NCBI RefSeq assembly: GCF_024220585.1
Contig: NZ_JAMXKF010000007.1
Location: 120,776-184,775 of the forward strand
Source: Dyadobacter diqingensis
GTDB lineage: Bacteria > Bacteroidota > Bacteroidia > Cytophagales > Spirosomataceae
Direction: 5' to 3'
Length of the DNA stretch: 64,000 nt
Numbering within the stretch: position 1 is the stretch's first letter; the number at the start of each line of letters is the position of its first letter. Positions 51,602 through 61,139 of this stretch are shown here, one piece after another. Position numbers and translations under genes: made by a program. Below the pieces are notes generated by a model. The model had not been told where the DNA came from, ran no database searches, and saw only the letters and a program-made list of their open reading frames with translations.

Positions 51602-52423
51602 ATGGCAATAGATCGTAATTCGTTACGGGGGCAACTTTTTATCATCATTTTCGGAGCAAATACCAGAAAAGGACGACTGTTCGACGTTTTCCTGCTGTGG
51701 TTTATCCTAATCAGTATTCTGGTGGTCTGCCTGGAAAGCGTCCCCAAAATAAGAGCCAGTTACGAATCCACTTTTTTCTATCTTGAAACCTTCTTCACCA
51801 TCGTATTCACGATAGAATATTTTCTAAGGATTTACAGTCACCCCAAGCCGCTAAAATACCTGCTGAGTTTTTACGGCATCATCGATCTCCTCTCGATCAT
51901 CCCATTTTATCTTACCTATTTCATGCCGTCGGGGCATTATCTGATCACGATACGTATTTTACGGCTTTTACGCGTTTTCAGAATTCTCAAATTAAGCAGT
52001 TTTGTTCATCACGCGCAGGTTTTAAAGACGGCCATAGCCGCCAGTTTGCAGAAAATAACAGTCTTCATGCTCTTCATTGTTGCCCTGGTTTTGATCATAG
52101 GCACGATTATGTATGTAGTAGAGGGAGAAGAAAATGGTTTTACAAGCATTCCACAAAGTATTTACTGGGCAATTGTGACCATAACCACGGTCGGTTATGG
52201 TGATCTTACCCCGCAAACACCGCTTGGACAGGTCATTTCTTCACTTGTGATGATTATGGGTTATGCAATTATTGCCGTACCCACAGGGATTGTAACGGTT
52301 GAAATGTCAAGATCTCAGCCGGTTCCCAAGAAAAGTGATCTGACGGAATGTTTGTCTTGTGGAAAAAGAATGCCGTTAAACGCAAATTTTTGCAGCAATT
52401 GCGGCCATTCTCTTAAGGAATAA
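51602..52423 (+). CDS. Voltage-gated-type potassium channel with C-terminal zinc ribbon
   Basis: A 273-residue six-helix channel; start at 51602 (MAIDRNSLRGQLF), because the earlier in-frame Met falls in the preceding terminator. S4 carries basic residues at every third position: R118, R121, R124, R127, K130. The pore loop contains the K+ selectivity filter TTVGYGD at 195-201. The C-terminus is a zinc-ribbon/double-CXXC motif: C250 and C253, then C264 and C267 in CLSCGKRMPLN and FCSNCGHSL. The ribbon is an uncommon cytoplasmic end for a short bacterial Kv channel and could sense metal or redox state or mediate assembly. It is transcribed alone. Confidence 0.93.
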   Translation: MAIDRNSLRGQLFIIIFGANTRKGRLFDVFLLWFILISILVVCLESVPKIRASYESTFFYLETFFTIVFTIEYFLRIYSHPKPLKYLLSFYGIIDLLSIIPFYLTYFMPSGHYLITIRILRLLRVFRILKLSSFVHHAQVLKTAIAASLQKITVFMLFIVALVLIIGTIMYVVEGEENGFTSIPQSIYWAIVTITTVGYGDLTPQTPLGQVISSLVMIMGYAIIAVPTGIVTVEMSRSQPVPKKSDLTECLSCGKRMPLNANFCSNCGHSLKE

Positions 52424-52474
52424 AGTTTCATTTGCGTACCTGATCAAAAAATCTGAACATCCCGAACTTAATTT

Positions 52475-55048
52475 ATGCGCTTTTTCCTTTTTTCGTTTCT
52501 GTTTTGTTTCATCGTTTCGTTAGCACAGGCGGGAGGCATAAAAGGTCGTATTGCCAATAAAAAAGGTGAGGCGTTGCCTTATGCAGGAATCGTTATCAAG
52601 GGTACGAGCGAAGGGACCATCGCTAATGACGAAGGTTTGTATGAATTCAGTTTGCCGGCTGGCTCTTATGAAGTTGTTTTTCAATATCTCGGCTTCAAAA
52701 CCCTGACCCAAAATGTGGTCATAGGAAATGACTTTAAGGAATTGAACATCACCCTTGAAGAACAGGCTCTTAACCTGGACGAAGTAAAAGTTGACAACAA
52801 ACGGGAAGATCCTGCCTACACGATCATGCGGAAAGCCATTTCCAAAGCGCGTTTTCACCAATTACAAGTCCGGTCGTACACGGCGAAAGTCTATTCCAGA
52901 AGTACCGCGCTGCCTACAAAAATTCCCTATCTTGTAGAAAGACGGTTGAAAAAAGAAGGTGTTCAGGAAGGAAAAGCCATTATCAATGAAAGTGTTGCCG
53001 AAATTCAGTACCGTCGGCCCAATAATTTCAAACAGCATATTATTTCTACCCGCAATAGCCTGGACAATAGTATTCCTTCGCCTAATGAATACATTTTAGC
53101 CAGTTTATATAGTCCCGAAATTGCCGGAACAATCTCCCCACTCTCACCCAAAGCTTTCTCTTATTACAGGTTTGAGTACGAGGGTTATTTCGAAGATCGC
53201 GGGCAGATCATCAACAAAATCAAAGTTATTCCGAAAGCCTATGGGGAGGGGATTTTCCGCGGCAGTTTGTACATCATTGATGAACGCTGGGCCATTCACA
53301 GCTACGACCTGGAAACAACAACGAGCGGACTTGATATTTCTGCCAAGCAGATTTTCAACCCTGTGCAAAATATCTGGCTCCCGGTTAACCAGCAGTTCAG
53401 GATCAAGGGAAGTTATCTGGGGTTTGCAGGCGAATTCAAGTATCTGGTTTCACTGACTTATCAAAAGATGGATATCGATCCGGGGTTAAAGGAAGAAATC
53501 GTAGTGCATGACCCGAAAGTGGATGCGGAAGCCGCGGAAAAAGTCCGAAAGAAAAATCTGGAAAAGATGATTCGCGACCAAAAAGAATTCTCGACTAAAA
53601 ACCTGAAAAAATTCACCAAAGAATATGAAAAGGAATTAAAAAAGGAGAACAAAAAGAAAGGCGAGGACACCAGGATCGTCCGCGAAGATTCCATTGTTAT
53701 CGATTCAATGGCGAACAAAAGGGACACCGTTTATTGGGAAAATCTCCGTCCGATCCCGCTGACCAATTCAGAGGTACAAAGTTATGCCATGCAGGACAGC
53801 ATCAAGATTATCAAAGATGCTGCGAAAGAAAATAGCCGGCCCGACTCTACCTATTTCAAAGGACATCATATTTTAGTTGGCAATACCTACAATTTCAAAA
53901 ATCAGCATTCCTTGCACATTGAAAGTCCGCTTCTTGCTTTTTACTATAACACAGTGGAAGGATATGCGCTTAATCTGGCTGCGGAATATCAGAAAAAGTG
54001 GAGTAAATCAAGTTATTTTAATATCCGGCCTTATGCCCGGTACACTTTCGGGCGCGACCGTTTTAATGGAAATTTACAGGCAAACATTGGCAACAAACGA
54101 TCCAATTTATTGCTGACCGGGGGTGAAATGGTAAATCAGATTAACCGGGATAACCCGATAACACCTTTTGGCAATACCATATCGACGCTGATTTTTGAAC
54201 GAAACCGGGCCAAATTGTATCAGTCGAAATTTCTGAAAGCAGAATATTCCTTCCGAAATATTTTGGATGTGCTGAGCATTAATACCAGTTTGGAATACGA
54301 AAAAAGGCAGGAGTTGTTTGACATGGAAAACCTGCAATCTTATATCAACTGGTCGAACAGAACCTTTATCCCGAACCGCCCGCTTAATGATGAACTTGAA
54401 AACACCGGCTTCCCGAATCATGATGCTTTGATTTTTCAGTTCAGTGCTGACATCCGTCCATGGAGAAGGTATCTGGTCAGAAATGGTGAAAAACGCTATT
54501 TACAAAGTAAAAAACCGGCATTCAGTGTTCTTTACAAAAGTGGGTTGCCCTTTGCAGGTGATGTGGATTACAAGTTTCTTCAGGGAGGCATACGTCAATC
54601 GATTGACTTGGGGCCAAGAAACACGATACGGTATTCGATTAAAGGAGGAGGATTTTTGAGCAAAAAAGAACTCTACTTCCCCGACTTCCGGCATTTCCTT
54701 GGCAATGAATCTTTTTTCAGAATGGGAGACCCGCTCGCACAATTCCGCAGCCTGCCTTATTACGCGCACAGCACCAGATCCTGGTTTATTGAAGGTCACG
54801 CGCTATGGTCCATGCAGCGCTTTTTGGTGACGCAATTACCCGTTTTTCGTTTGTCAGGACTAAAAGAAACGGTACAGGTTCATTATCTATTCTCCCCAAC
54901 TTCACGTCATTATTCAGAAATTGTGTACGGGCTGGACCATATTCTGCGCTTCTTCCGCGTGGAGACGGTTGCTCAGTTTGACGGTTCAAAATTACATAAG
55001 GTCGAGTTTCGCGTCGGTACAACTTTCAGATTATCTGATTTGCGCTGA
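52475..55048 (+). CDS. DUF5686 outer-membrane protein with carboxypeptidase regulatory-like domain
   Basis: An 857-residue exported protein. After the signal peptide (FLFCFIVSLAQAGG) comes a carboxypeptidase-like regulatory domain at about 20-100 (KGEALPYAGIVIKGTSEGTI, then EGLYEFSLPAGSYEVVFQYL). The DUF5686 region follows (AYTIMRKAISKARFHQLQVR), containing a very lysine-rich charged stretch (about residues 355-410) before a C-terminal outer-membrane beta-barrel-like part ending in HKVEFRVGTTFRLSDLR. The family is widespread in Bacteroidota and its function is unknown; a surface-exposed outer-membrane protein is likely. It is transcribed alone, with a clear terminator after. Confidence 0.9.
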   Translation: MRFFLFSFLFCFIVSLAQAGGIKGRIANKKGEALPYAGIVIKGTSEGTIANDEGLYEFSLPAGSYEVVFQYLGFKTLTQNVVIGNDFKELNITLEEQALNLDEVKVDNKREDPAYTIMRKAISKARFHQLQVRSYTAKVYSRSTALPTKIPYLVERRLKKEGVQEGKAIINESVAEIQYRRPNNFKQHIISTRNSLDNSIPSPNEYILASLYSPEIAGTISPLSPKAFSYYRFEYEGYFEDRGQIINKIKVIPKAYGEGIFRGSLYIIDERWAIHSYDLETTTSGLDISAKQIFNPVQNIWLPVNQQFRIKGSYLGFAGEFKYLVSLTYQKMDIDPGLKEEIVVHDPKVDAEAAEKVRKKNLEKMIRDQKEFSTKNLKKFTKEYEKELKKENKKKGEDTRIVREDSIVIDSMANKRDTVYWENLRPIPLTNSEVQSYAMQDSIKIIKDAAKENSRPDSTYFKGHHILVGNTYNFKNQHSLHIESPLLAFYYNTVEGYALNLAAEYQKKWSKSSYFNIRPYARYTFGRDRFNGNLQANIGNKRSNLLLTGGEMVNQINRDNPITPFGNTISTLIFERNRAKLYQSKFLKAEYSFRNILDVLSINTSLEYEKRQELFDMENLQSYINWSNRTFIPNRPLNDELENTGFPNHDALIFQFSADIRPWRRYLVRNGEKRYLQSKKPAFSVLYKSGLPFAGDVDYKFLQGGIRQSIDLGPRNTIRYSIKGGGFLSKKELYFPDFRHFLGNESFFRMGDPLAQFRSLPYYAHSTRSWFIEGHALWSMQRFLVTQLPVFRLSGLKETVQVHYLFSPTSRHYSEIVYGLDHILRFFRVETVAQFDGSKLHKVEFRVGTTFRLSDLR

Positions 55049-55058
55049 TTTCTGGCAA

Positions 55059-55103
55059 AAAAAATCGGATAACCCTCATGAACTGAAAGTTATCCGATTT
55101 TTT
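55059..55103. terminator. Bidirectional terminator between DUF5686 and M1 peptidase genes
   Basis: A perfect 15-bp stem AAAAAATCGGATAAC / GTTATCCGATTTTTT with a 15-nt loop, A-tract at one end and T-tract at the other, between two convergent genes. Confidence 0.9.
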
Positions 55104-55121
55104 CGAGATAATACTATTTCA

Positions 55122-56978
55122 TTACTTAGCCCGCTCGCCTTTCAGTCTTGGCAAGATTTTAGGCAGCGACGGATAGGTGTTGTTTTCTAGATTGATATCC
55201 GCCATACGCTGGCTCGGGTCAATCACAATTCTGTCGATATCCGTAGAAGGGCGGTCAATTTTGAAAGTGTATTCAGGATAAGTCCATCCCCAATCTAGCA
55301 ACAATGTTGTTTTGGCATACAACTTTTCACTTTTCTCTCCGCGCATGATTTCAAGCGGGATGTAAAAATTTTCCTGAGTTCCGTCTTTGTAACTTACAAC
55401 GACATCCAGCGGCATAGGTATCTGTCCAATTCGCTCCAACACGATATCCGTTTTCCCGGCATTTGGGACCACTTCTTTAATACCATAATCGATCGTTTTG
55501 GTCGTTCCTATAAAATCCTCCCAGTACCAGTCCAGTTCCAGACCAGACTCCTTTTCCATGATACGTTTCAGATCCGTCGGATTTGGGTGTTTGTATTTCC
55601 ACTCATTGAAATAACGCTTCATCCCCGTTTCAAGCTTATCCTTTCCGATAATGTAACCAAGCTGGTTCAAAAACACAGAGCCTTTGGAATAACTCGCGAT
55701 ACTGTAAGCACGGTTGGTATTGTAATGGTCGGCATGGGTAGTCAACGGCTCTTCCAGTCCCGATTTTACCAGACTGCGATAACTGTTGGTCGTGCTCCGC
55801 TGGGGATCCAGTTTAGATTGAAACAATTCTGCCAAAACGATGTTCTGCGCATAAGTCGTAAACCCTTCATCCATCCAGGAATATTTGGACTCATTCGTTC
55901 CAAGGATCATCTGAAACCAGCTATGAATGGATTCGTGCACCGCTACGCTGATCAAACCTGACAAATTCTGACGGCCGGTAATAAGTGTCGCCATTGGATA
56001 TTCCATACCACCGTCACCACCCTGAATAATCGAATATTGTTTGTAAGGATAACGGCCAAATTTCTGGTTCATGATCTTGAACGCCTCTACCGCCAAAGGT
56101 TCCATTTCTTTCCAGACATTGGCAAGCGTATCGGTCTGGTAGAAAAAATGCAGGTCAAGATTGTCATCTACCTTCACAACATCGTGTTTGTAATCACGAT
56201 CTGCGGCCCACATAAAATCGTGAACTTCCGGTGCTATGAAATGCCAGGTCAGTTTCTCTCCCGCCTTATGTTTTACATCTTTACTGCTGTAACCATATCC
56301 GATCTTTTCAGGATTTTGCAGATAACCTGTGCCCGCAACCACGTAAGAAGCATCCAGCGTGATTTTCACATCGAAATCACCCCAAACACCATAAAATTCG
56401 CGGCCGATATAGGGATTCGCATGCCATCCTTCGTAATCATATTCACATAATTTTGGATACCACTGCGCCATGGAGTAATCAATTCCTTCGCTGTTATCAC
56501 GACCGGTACGACGAATCTGTACCGGAATCTGCGCTTCAAATTCCATATCGAAAGTATGCTGCGTTTTAGGCAGAATTTTCTCAGCCAGCGTAACTTCCAG
56601 AATTGTCCCTACCACCTCATACTTTAACGGTTTACCATTCTGTTTTAAAGAAATAATTTTCTCATATCCTATTTCACTGGGCGAAAGCTTCGAAATACGA
56701 TCCTTCACACGCGGATCCGGATCACTGATTGTTCTGGAACGAACATCCATTTGGCTACCCGGCTGAAATGCATTTAAATAGAGATGATAAAAAACTTTGG
56801 TCAGCGTGTCCGGGGAATTATTACTGTAAACAAGCTTCTGTACGCCCTTGTACTGATTTGTAGTAACATCAAAATCTACATTCATCTGATACCTGGCACG
56901 TTGCTGCCATCGGTCCGGCTGAGCAAATGCGGCTGTACAACTCAAACCAGCCAATAAAACAAAAAGCAATCTATTCAT
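55122..56978 (-). CDS. Exported M1 family metallopeptidase
   Basis: A 618-residue zinc peptidase with a signal peptide (MNRLLFVLLAGLSCTAAFAQ). The zinc motif H-E-x-x-H is ISVAVHESIHSWFQMIL, followed by the downstream glutamate in KYSWMDEGFTTYAQN. The substrate N-terminus-binding GAMEN-like motif appears as IIQGGDGGMEYPMATLI, slightly divergent. Family M1 enzymes are aminopeptidases; this one should act in the periplasm or on the surface. It stands alone and shares a bidirectional terminator with the DUF5686 gene. Confidence 0.93.
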   Translation of the reverse strand: MNRLLFVLLAGLSCTAAFAQPDRWQQRARYQMNVDFDVTTNQYKGVQKLVYSNNSPDTLTKVFYHLYLNAFQPGSQMDVRSRTISDPDPRVKDRISKLSPSEIGYEKIISLKQNGKPLKYEVVGTILEVTLAEKILPKTQHTFDMEFEAQIPVQIRRTGRDNSEGIDYSMAQWYPKLCEYDYEGWHANPYIGREFYGVWGDFDVKITLDASYVVAGTGYLQNPEKIGYGYSSKDVKHKAGEKLTWHFIAPEVHDFMWAADRDYKHDVVKVDDNLDLHFFYQTDTLANVWKEMEPLAVEAFKIMNQKFGRYPYKQYSIIQGGDGGMEYPMATLITGRQNLSGLISVAVHESIHSWFQMILGTNESKYSWMDEGFTTYAQNIVLAELFQSKLDPQRSTTNSYRSLVKSGLEEPLTTHADHYNTNRAYSIASYSKGSVFLNQLGYIIGKDKLETGMKRYFNEWKYKHPNPTDLKRIMEKESGLELDWYWEDFIGTTKTIDYGIKEVVPNAGKTDIVLERIGQIPMPLDVVVSYKDGTQENFYIPLEIMRGEKSEKLYAKTTLLLDWGWTYPEYTFKIDRPSTDIDRIVIDPSQRMADINLENNTYPSLPKILPRLKGERAK

Positions 56979-57297
56979 TCGTAGAAACTAAAATTTCATT
57001 TAAAACATCTTGCAAATTAAGCCAAAACAGCCAGTTGACCGAATAATCGCTAGAATTCACCCTTAAACTCCAAACCGAACTTAAAATATTTCAATAAAAT
57101 AGTTTTTCATCTAATTACTTGTAACTGTTATGGTGAAATCGGATAAATTTGGGTAGCAATCTCCACAGAAAATACAGCGATTACCTCATAAATAAGCTTT
57201 TTAAGACCTAAAATAACCTGGTTTCCACGCCATGCAGTTTGGCACATAATTAGTAAAAACCTGATTATACTTTTAATCAACTAACTATTTGTCAATT
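56979..57297. other. Intergenic region upstream of the DUF1328 gene
   Basis: About 320 bp, AT-rich, between the divergent M1 peptidase and DUF1328 genes. It contains one good promoter-like pair at 57119-57151, listed separately. No other structure recognised. Confidence 0.5.
57119..57151 (+). promoter_or_regulatory. Candidate TTG / TAnnTTTG promoter
   Basis: TTG at 57119-57121 and TAAATTTG at 57144-57151, 22 nt apart, within the 17-23 nt range described for Bacteroidota. It faces the DUF1328 gene but would give a leader of about 140 nt. Confidence 0.45.
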
Positions 57298-57462
57298 ATG
57301 CTTAGATGGACTGTAATATTTCTGATCGTAGCCATCATTGCCGGAGTACTTGGATTTGGTGGAATTGCAGCGGGTGCTGCCGGAATTGCTAAAATACTTT
57401 TCTTTGTCTTTTTAGTATTATTCGTTTTAAGTTTGATCAGCCGCGGAGTCGGGCGATCCTGA
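57298..57462 (+). CDS. DUF1328 (YtjA-like) small membrane protein
   Basis: A 54-residue protein made almost entirely of two membrane helices: LRWTVIFLIVAIIAGVLGFG, then AKILFFVFLVLFVLSLIS, ending SRGVGRS. The pattern (aromatic start, GFGGIAAGAAGIAK turn, second helix, basic end) is that of the DUF1328/YtjA family, typical of 50-60 residues. These small inner-membrane proteins are often stress-induced; the function is unknown. It is preceded by a promoter-like region and followed by a hairpin terminator. Confidence 0.88.
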   Translation: MLRWTVIFLIVAIIAGVLGFGGIAAGAAGIAKILFFVFLVLFVLSLISRGVGRS

Positions 57463-57491
57463 CGGACTTATACATAGATCATCCAACAAAA

Positions 57492-57520
57492 GAAAAGCGG
57501 ACTGAACAGCCCGCTTTCTC
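57492..57520 (+). terminator. Terminator between DUF1328 and guaA genes
   Basis: AAAGCGG / CCGCTTT stem with a 10-nt loop, A-rich on the left and TCTCTTTAT on the right, between convergent genes. Confidence 0.6.
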
Positions 57521-57544
57521 TTTATATCTACAAATTAAATGCTA

Positions 57545-59074
57545 TTATTCCCACTCGATTGTTGCTGGTGGTTTTGAAGAAATGTCATAAACGACGCGGT
57601 TAACGCCTTTTACTCTGTTAATAATATCATTTGAAACTTCTGCAAGGAAATCATATGGCAAATGAGCCCAGTCGGCAGTCATACCATCAATTGACGTAAC
57701 AGCTCTCAATGCTACTACACTTTCGTAAGTACGCTCATCACCCATTACACCAACGCTTTTAACGGGCAATAACATAACACCAGCCTGCCAAACTTCATGG
57801 TACAAGTTCCATTTTTTCAGTCCGCCGATAAAGATTGCATCAACTTCCTGTAAAATAGCTACTTTTTCGGCTGTGATATCACCCAAAATACGGATCGCCA
57901 AACCTGGTCCCGGGAACGGGTGACGACCTAAAATATTAGGATCAATACCCAAAGTTTTACCCACTGCACGTACTTCGTCTTTAAACAAAGTATTCAGCGG
58001 CTCAACGACTTTAAGTTTCATAAAGTCAGGCAAACCACCTACGTTGTGGTGAGATTTAATCGTTGCAGACGGGCCTTTTACGGAAACCGACTCAATCACA
58101 TCAGGGTAAATTGTTCCCTGACCAAGCCATTTAACGTCTTCAATTAAATGTGATTCCTGATCAAAAACATCGATAAATGCTTTACCAATCGCTTTTCTTT
58201 TCGCTTCCGGATCGGTTAGTCCTTCCAGCGCGCCATAGAAAAGGTCTTTTGCATCAACACCTTTTATATTAAGACCCATATCACGGTACGAATGAAGTAC
58301 CTGATCGTATTCGTCTTTTCTTAACAATCCGTTATCTACAAAAATACAGAACAGATTTTCTCCGATTGCCTGATGAACCAATGTCGCAGCCACGGTAGAA
58401 TCTACACCACCAGAAAGCGCCATTACCACACGGTCATCACCAAGTTTGGCACGAAGGTTATGGATGGTTTGTTCAACGAATGATTCGGAAGTCCAATCCT
58501 GTTTGCAGCCGCAAATCTTAGCTACAAAGTTATACATCAACTGCTTACCTTCGGTAGAGTGCGTAACTTCCGGGTGAAACTGGATACCGTAAGTAAGCTC
58601 GTCCTCAATTTTGAAGGCGGCCACTTTTACCGATTCAGTAGAAGCAATGATACGGAAATTTTCGGGTATGCTGACAATCGTATCTCCATGTGACATCCAA
58701 ACCTGCGAAGTGGTTGAAAGTCCGGCTAGCAATGAAGAATCTTCATCGTCTATTTCCAAACGAGCTCTTCCGTACTCACGGTGCTGCGATGCTTTCACGT
58801 CGCCGCCAAGCAATTGCGCCATCAGCTGAGCTCCGTAGCAAACGCCTAAAACAGGAACAACCTTCCTGAATTTTTCGAGATCAACATAAGGAGCATTTTC
58901 ATCCCTTACGGAACAGGGGCTACCTGAAAGAATGACACCTTTGATATTCGGAGTAATCTCCGGGAAGTTATTGTATGGATGGATTTCACAATAAACATTG
59001 AGTTCTCGAACCCGACGCGCAATTAATTGCGTGTACTGTGAGCCAAAATCTAGAATAAGAATCTGTTCAGTCAT
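57545..59074 (-). CDS. guaA: GMP synthase (glutamine-hydrolysing)
   Basis: A 509-residue enzyme that converts XMP to GMP. The class I glutamine amidotransferase domain has its catalytic Cys79 in VPVLGVCYGAQLMAQLLGG and its His/Glu in YGIQFHPEVTHS. The ATP-pyrophosphatase domain has the PP-loop ALSGGVDSTVAATL. The GMP synthetase C-terminal dimerisation domain follows (GRHPFPGPGLAIRILGD) and ends with VYDISSKPPATIEWE. A -7 box TACCTTTG lies just upstream on the minus strand. Complete. Confidence 0.98.
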   Translation of the reverse strand: MTEQILILDFGSQYTQLIARRVRELNVYCEIHPYNNFPEITPNIKGVILSGSPCSVRDENAPYVDLEKFRKVVPVLGVCYGAQLMAQLLGGDVKASQHREYGRARLEIDDEDSSLLAGLSTTSQVWMSHGDTIVSIPENFRIIASTESVKVAAFKIEDELTYGIQFHPEVTHSTEGKQLMYNFVAKICGCKQDWTSESFVEQTIHNLRAKLGDDRVVMALSGGVDSTVAATLVHQAIGENLFCIFVDNGLLRKDEYDQVLHSYRDMGLNIKGVDAKDLFYGALEGLTDPEAKRKAIGKAFIDVFDQESHLIEDVKWLGQGTIYPDVIESVSVKGPSATIKSHHNVGGLPDFMKLKVVEPLNTLFKDEVRAVGKTLGIDPNILGRHPFPGPGLAIRILGDITAEKVAILQEVDAIFIGGLKKWNLYHEVWQAGVMLLPVKSVGVMGDERTYESVVALRAVTSIDGMTADWAHLPYDFLAEVSNDIINRVKGVNRVVYDISSKPPATIEWE

Positions 59075-59094
59075 AGAAAATGCGATATAAACCG

Positions 59095-59102
59095 CAAAGG
59101 TA
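59095..59102 (-). promoter_or_regulatory. TAnnTTTG -7 box for guaA
   Basis: CAAAGGTA on the plus strand reads TACCTTTG on the coding strand, 21 bp before the ATG. No well-placed TTG -33 was found. Confidence 0.45.
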
Positions 59103-59205
59103 CAGTTTTACTATGAGAGAAAGAAAAATTTCAAAAAAACAAATGAAATATTCCTGAACACTATGGCTTAGCGAAGAAAATACTTCATTATTTTATTATT
59201 AAGTA

Positions 59206-59237
59206 TTGTAATTAAGTAACCCTTATCGTTATATTTG
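59206..59237 (+). promoter_or_regulatory. Promoter of the cold-shock gene
   Basis: TTG at 59206-59208, 21 nt spacer, TATATTTG at 59230-59237. This is an exact match to the Bacteroidota TTG/TAnnTTTG consensus and spacing. The predicted transcript would start near 59243, giving a leader of about 22 nt. Confidence 0.7.
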
Positions 59238-59264
59238 TTTCAAAAAATTCAATTTAATATTTTT

Positions 59265-59456
59265 ATGAATCAAGGAACAATTAAATTCTTTAATGACGCA
59301 AAAGGTTACGGGTTTGTTAAAGACGCAGAAACAGGACAAGATTATTTCGTACATATCTCAGGTCTTGTAGACGAAGTTCGCGAAAACGACGAAGTTACTT
59401 TTGATCTTCAGGAAGGTCGTAAAGGACTAAACGCCGTTAATGTTAAGCTTGCGTAA
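59265..59456 (+). CDS. cspA: Cold-shock domain protein (CspA family)
   Basis: A 63-residue single cold-shock domain that binds single-stranded RNA and DNA. RNP1 is KGYGFVKD and RNP2 is YFVHISGL. The start at 59265 (MNQGTIKFFNDAKGYGFV) matches the family; the open frame begins 10 codons earlier inside the promoter. It has an excellent upstream promoter and a 20-bp perfect terminator hairpin downstream, consistent with an abundant short monocistronic mRNA. No long 5' leader of the E. coli cspA type is evident. Confidence 0.95.
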   Translation: MNQGTIKFFNDAKGYGFVKDAETGQDYFVHISGLVDEVRENDEVTFDLQEGRKGLNAVNVKLA

Positions 59457-59470
59457 TCAGGACTTAATAT

Positions 59471-59514
59471 AAAGTAAAAGAGGGTTTCCGATGCCGGAAA
59501 CCCTCTTTTACTTT
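59471..59514. terminator. Very strong bidirectional terminator between cspA and glyS
   Basis: A perfect 20-bp stem (59471-59490 with 59495-59514) and 4-nt loop ATGC. The arms begin AAAGTAAAAG and end CTTTTACTTT, so T-rich tracts flank on either strand. Convergent genes on both sides. Confidence 0.9.
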
Positions 59515-59531
59515 ATAAAACTATATGTTTA

Positions 59532-61016
59532 TCAGATCGCTTCAAGAATTCTCTCGATAGAAACCTCATATCCGATTTTCTCTTTCAATTCACTGATCGC
59601 AACACGCTCCTGCTCCATAGAGTCACGGTGACGGATCGTAACAGTATCGTCTTCCATGGTCTGGTAATCAACTACGACACAGAAAGGAGTGCCGATTAAA
59701 TCCTGACGGGTATAACGTTTTCCAATCGCAGCACCATCGTCATAAGTTGTACGGAACGCTGATTTCAATGAATTTGTAATTGCCTGCGCTTTTTCAGCCA
59801 AACCGTCTTTCTTCACCAAAGGCAAAACCGCAACCTTAAACGGAGCCAAAGCCGGGTGTAATTTCAAATAAGTACGCTCCTTTTCCGAATCTCCTTCACC
59901 TACTGTTTCTTTGGTATAGGCATTACAGAAAGTTGCCAGGAAAAGGCGATCCGCTCCAACCGAGGTTTCAACCACGTAAGGAATATAATTTCCATAAGGT
60001 TTGCCATTTTCGTCAAGGTCCGCGTCAAAATACTGAAGCTTTTTCTTTGACAATTCCTGATGGTTACGAAGGTCAAAATCAGTACGTGAGTGAATTCCTT
60101 CCATTTCACGGAAACCAAAAGGAAATTTGTATTCGATATCGACCGCAGCATTGGCATAATGCGCCAGCTTTTCGTGATCATGGAATTTAAGACTATCAGC
60201 TGGTAACCCGATGGCTTTATGGAATTTCATGCGGGATTCTTTCCATGCCGCATACCAGGTCATTTCAGTGCCGGGGCGAACGAAAAATTGCATTTCCATT
60301 TGTTCAAATTCACGCATACGGAAAGTGAACTGGCGTGCAACGATCTCGTTACGGAACGCTTTTCCAATTTGGGCAATACCAAAAGGAACCTTCATACGTC
60401 CGCTTTTCTGCACGTTCAGGAAGTTTACAAAAATCCCCTGAGCCGTTTCAGGACGCAGATAAATAAGGCTTGAATCTTCCGCAACCGAACCCACTTGTGT
60501 GCTGAACATCAGGTTAAACTGACGAACCTCTGTCCAGTTGGCAGTGCCAGAAACTGCACATTTTATATTTTCAGCAATAATTAACTCACGAACTGCTTCA
60601 AGGTTTTCCGCACTTAACAGACGCCCCATTTCAGCAAGCAAAGCCTGCGCTTTTTCAGACTGGCCTTCTGCTTCGTATTGTTCCGCTTTTGCTTCCAGAA
60701 GCTGATCAGCACGATAACGTTTTTTAGAATCCTTATTATCAATCATCGGATCACTGAATCCGTCAACGTGTCCCGAAGCTTTCCAGGTAAGCGGATGCAT
60801 GAAAATAGAAGCATCAATACCAACGATATTATCGTTAAGCTGCGTCATGGCCTTCCACCATACTGCTTTCAGGTTATTTTTCAATTCCACACCATTCTGA
60901 CCGTAGTCATAAACGGCTTGTAATCCATCATATATTTCAGAAGAAGGGAACACAAATCCGTATTCTTTGGCATGCCCTACAATGTCTTGTAAAGAGGTAG
61001 CAGGTGATTGGCTCAT
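59532..61016 (-). CDS. glyS: Glycine--tRNA ligase (single-chain, alpha2 type)
   Basis: A 494-residue class II synthetase. The start at 61016 (MSQSPATSLQDIVGHAKEYG) is chosen over 61064 because the extra 16 residues have no family counterpart. Class II motifs are visible: motif 2 in FRNEIVARQFTFRMREFEQM, motif 3 in VVETSVGADRLFLATFCNA, and LRPETAQGIFVNF. The anticodon-binding domain includes APFKVAVLPLVKKDGL. This is the eukaryote/archaea-like homodimeric GlyRS used by Bacteroidota rather than the alpha2beta2 form. Divergent from a VapBC-type pair. Confidence 0.97.
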   Translation of the reverse strand: MSQSPATSLQDIVGHAKEYGFVFPSSEIYDGLQAVYDYGQNGVELKNNLKAVWWKAMTQLNDNIVGIDASIFMHPLTWKASGHVDGFSDPMIDNKDSKKRYRADQLLEAKAEQYEAEGQSEKAQALLAEMGRLLSAENLEAVRELIIAENIKCAVSGTANWTEVRQFNLMFSTQVGSVAEDSSLIYLRPETAQGIFVNFLNVQKSGRMKVPFGIAQIGKAFRNEIVARQFTFRMREFEQMEMQFFVRPGTEMTWYAAWKESRMKFHKAIGLPADSLKFHDHEKLAHYANAAVDIEYKFPFGFREMEGIHSRTDFDLRNHQELSKKKLQYFDADLDENGKPYGNYIPYVVETSVGADRLFLATFCNAYTKETVGEGDSEKERTYLKLHPALAPFKVAVLPLVKKDGLAEKAQAITNSLKSAFRTTYDDGAAIGKRYTRQDLIGTPFCVVVDYQTMEDDTVTIRHRDSMEQERVAISELKEKIGYEVSIERILEAI

Positions 61017-61090
61017 TATTGGTTCAGACAATTGATTAATAAACGTAAGGTTTTGAGACCGCAAATTTTACATGTTTTGCAATCGGTTCG

Positions 61091-61098
61091 CAAAATTA
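61091..61098 (-). promoter_or_regulatory. TAnnTTTG -7 box facing glyS
   Basis: CAAAATTA on the plus strand reads TAATTTTG on the minus strand, 75 bp before the glyS ATG. No correctly spaced -33 element. Confidence 0.3.
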
Positions 61099-61139
61099 GG
61101 GAATTTGACGGCAAAGCATAACCATGTGTATAAATTTTG

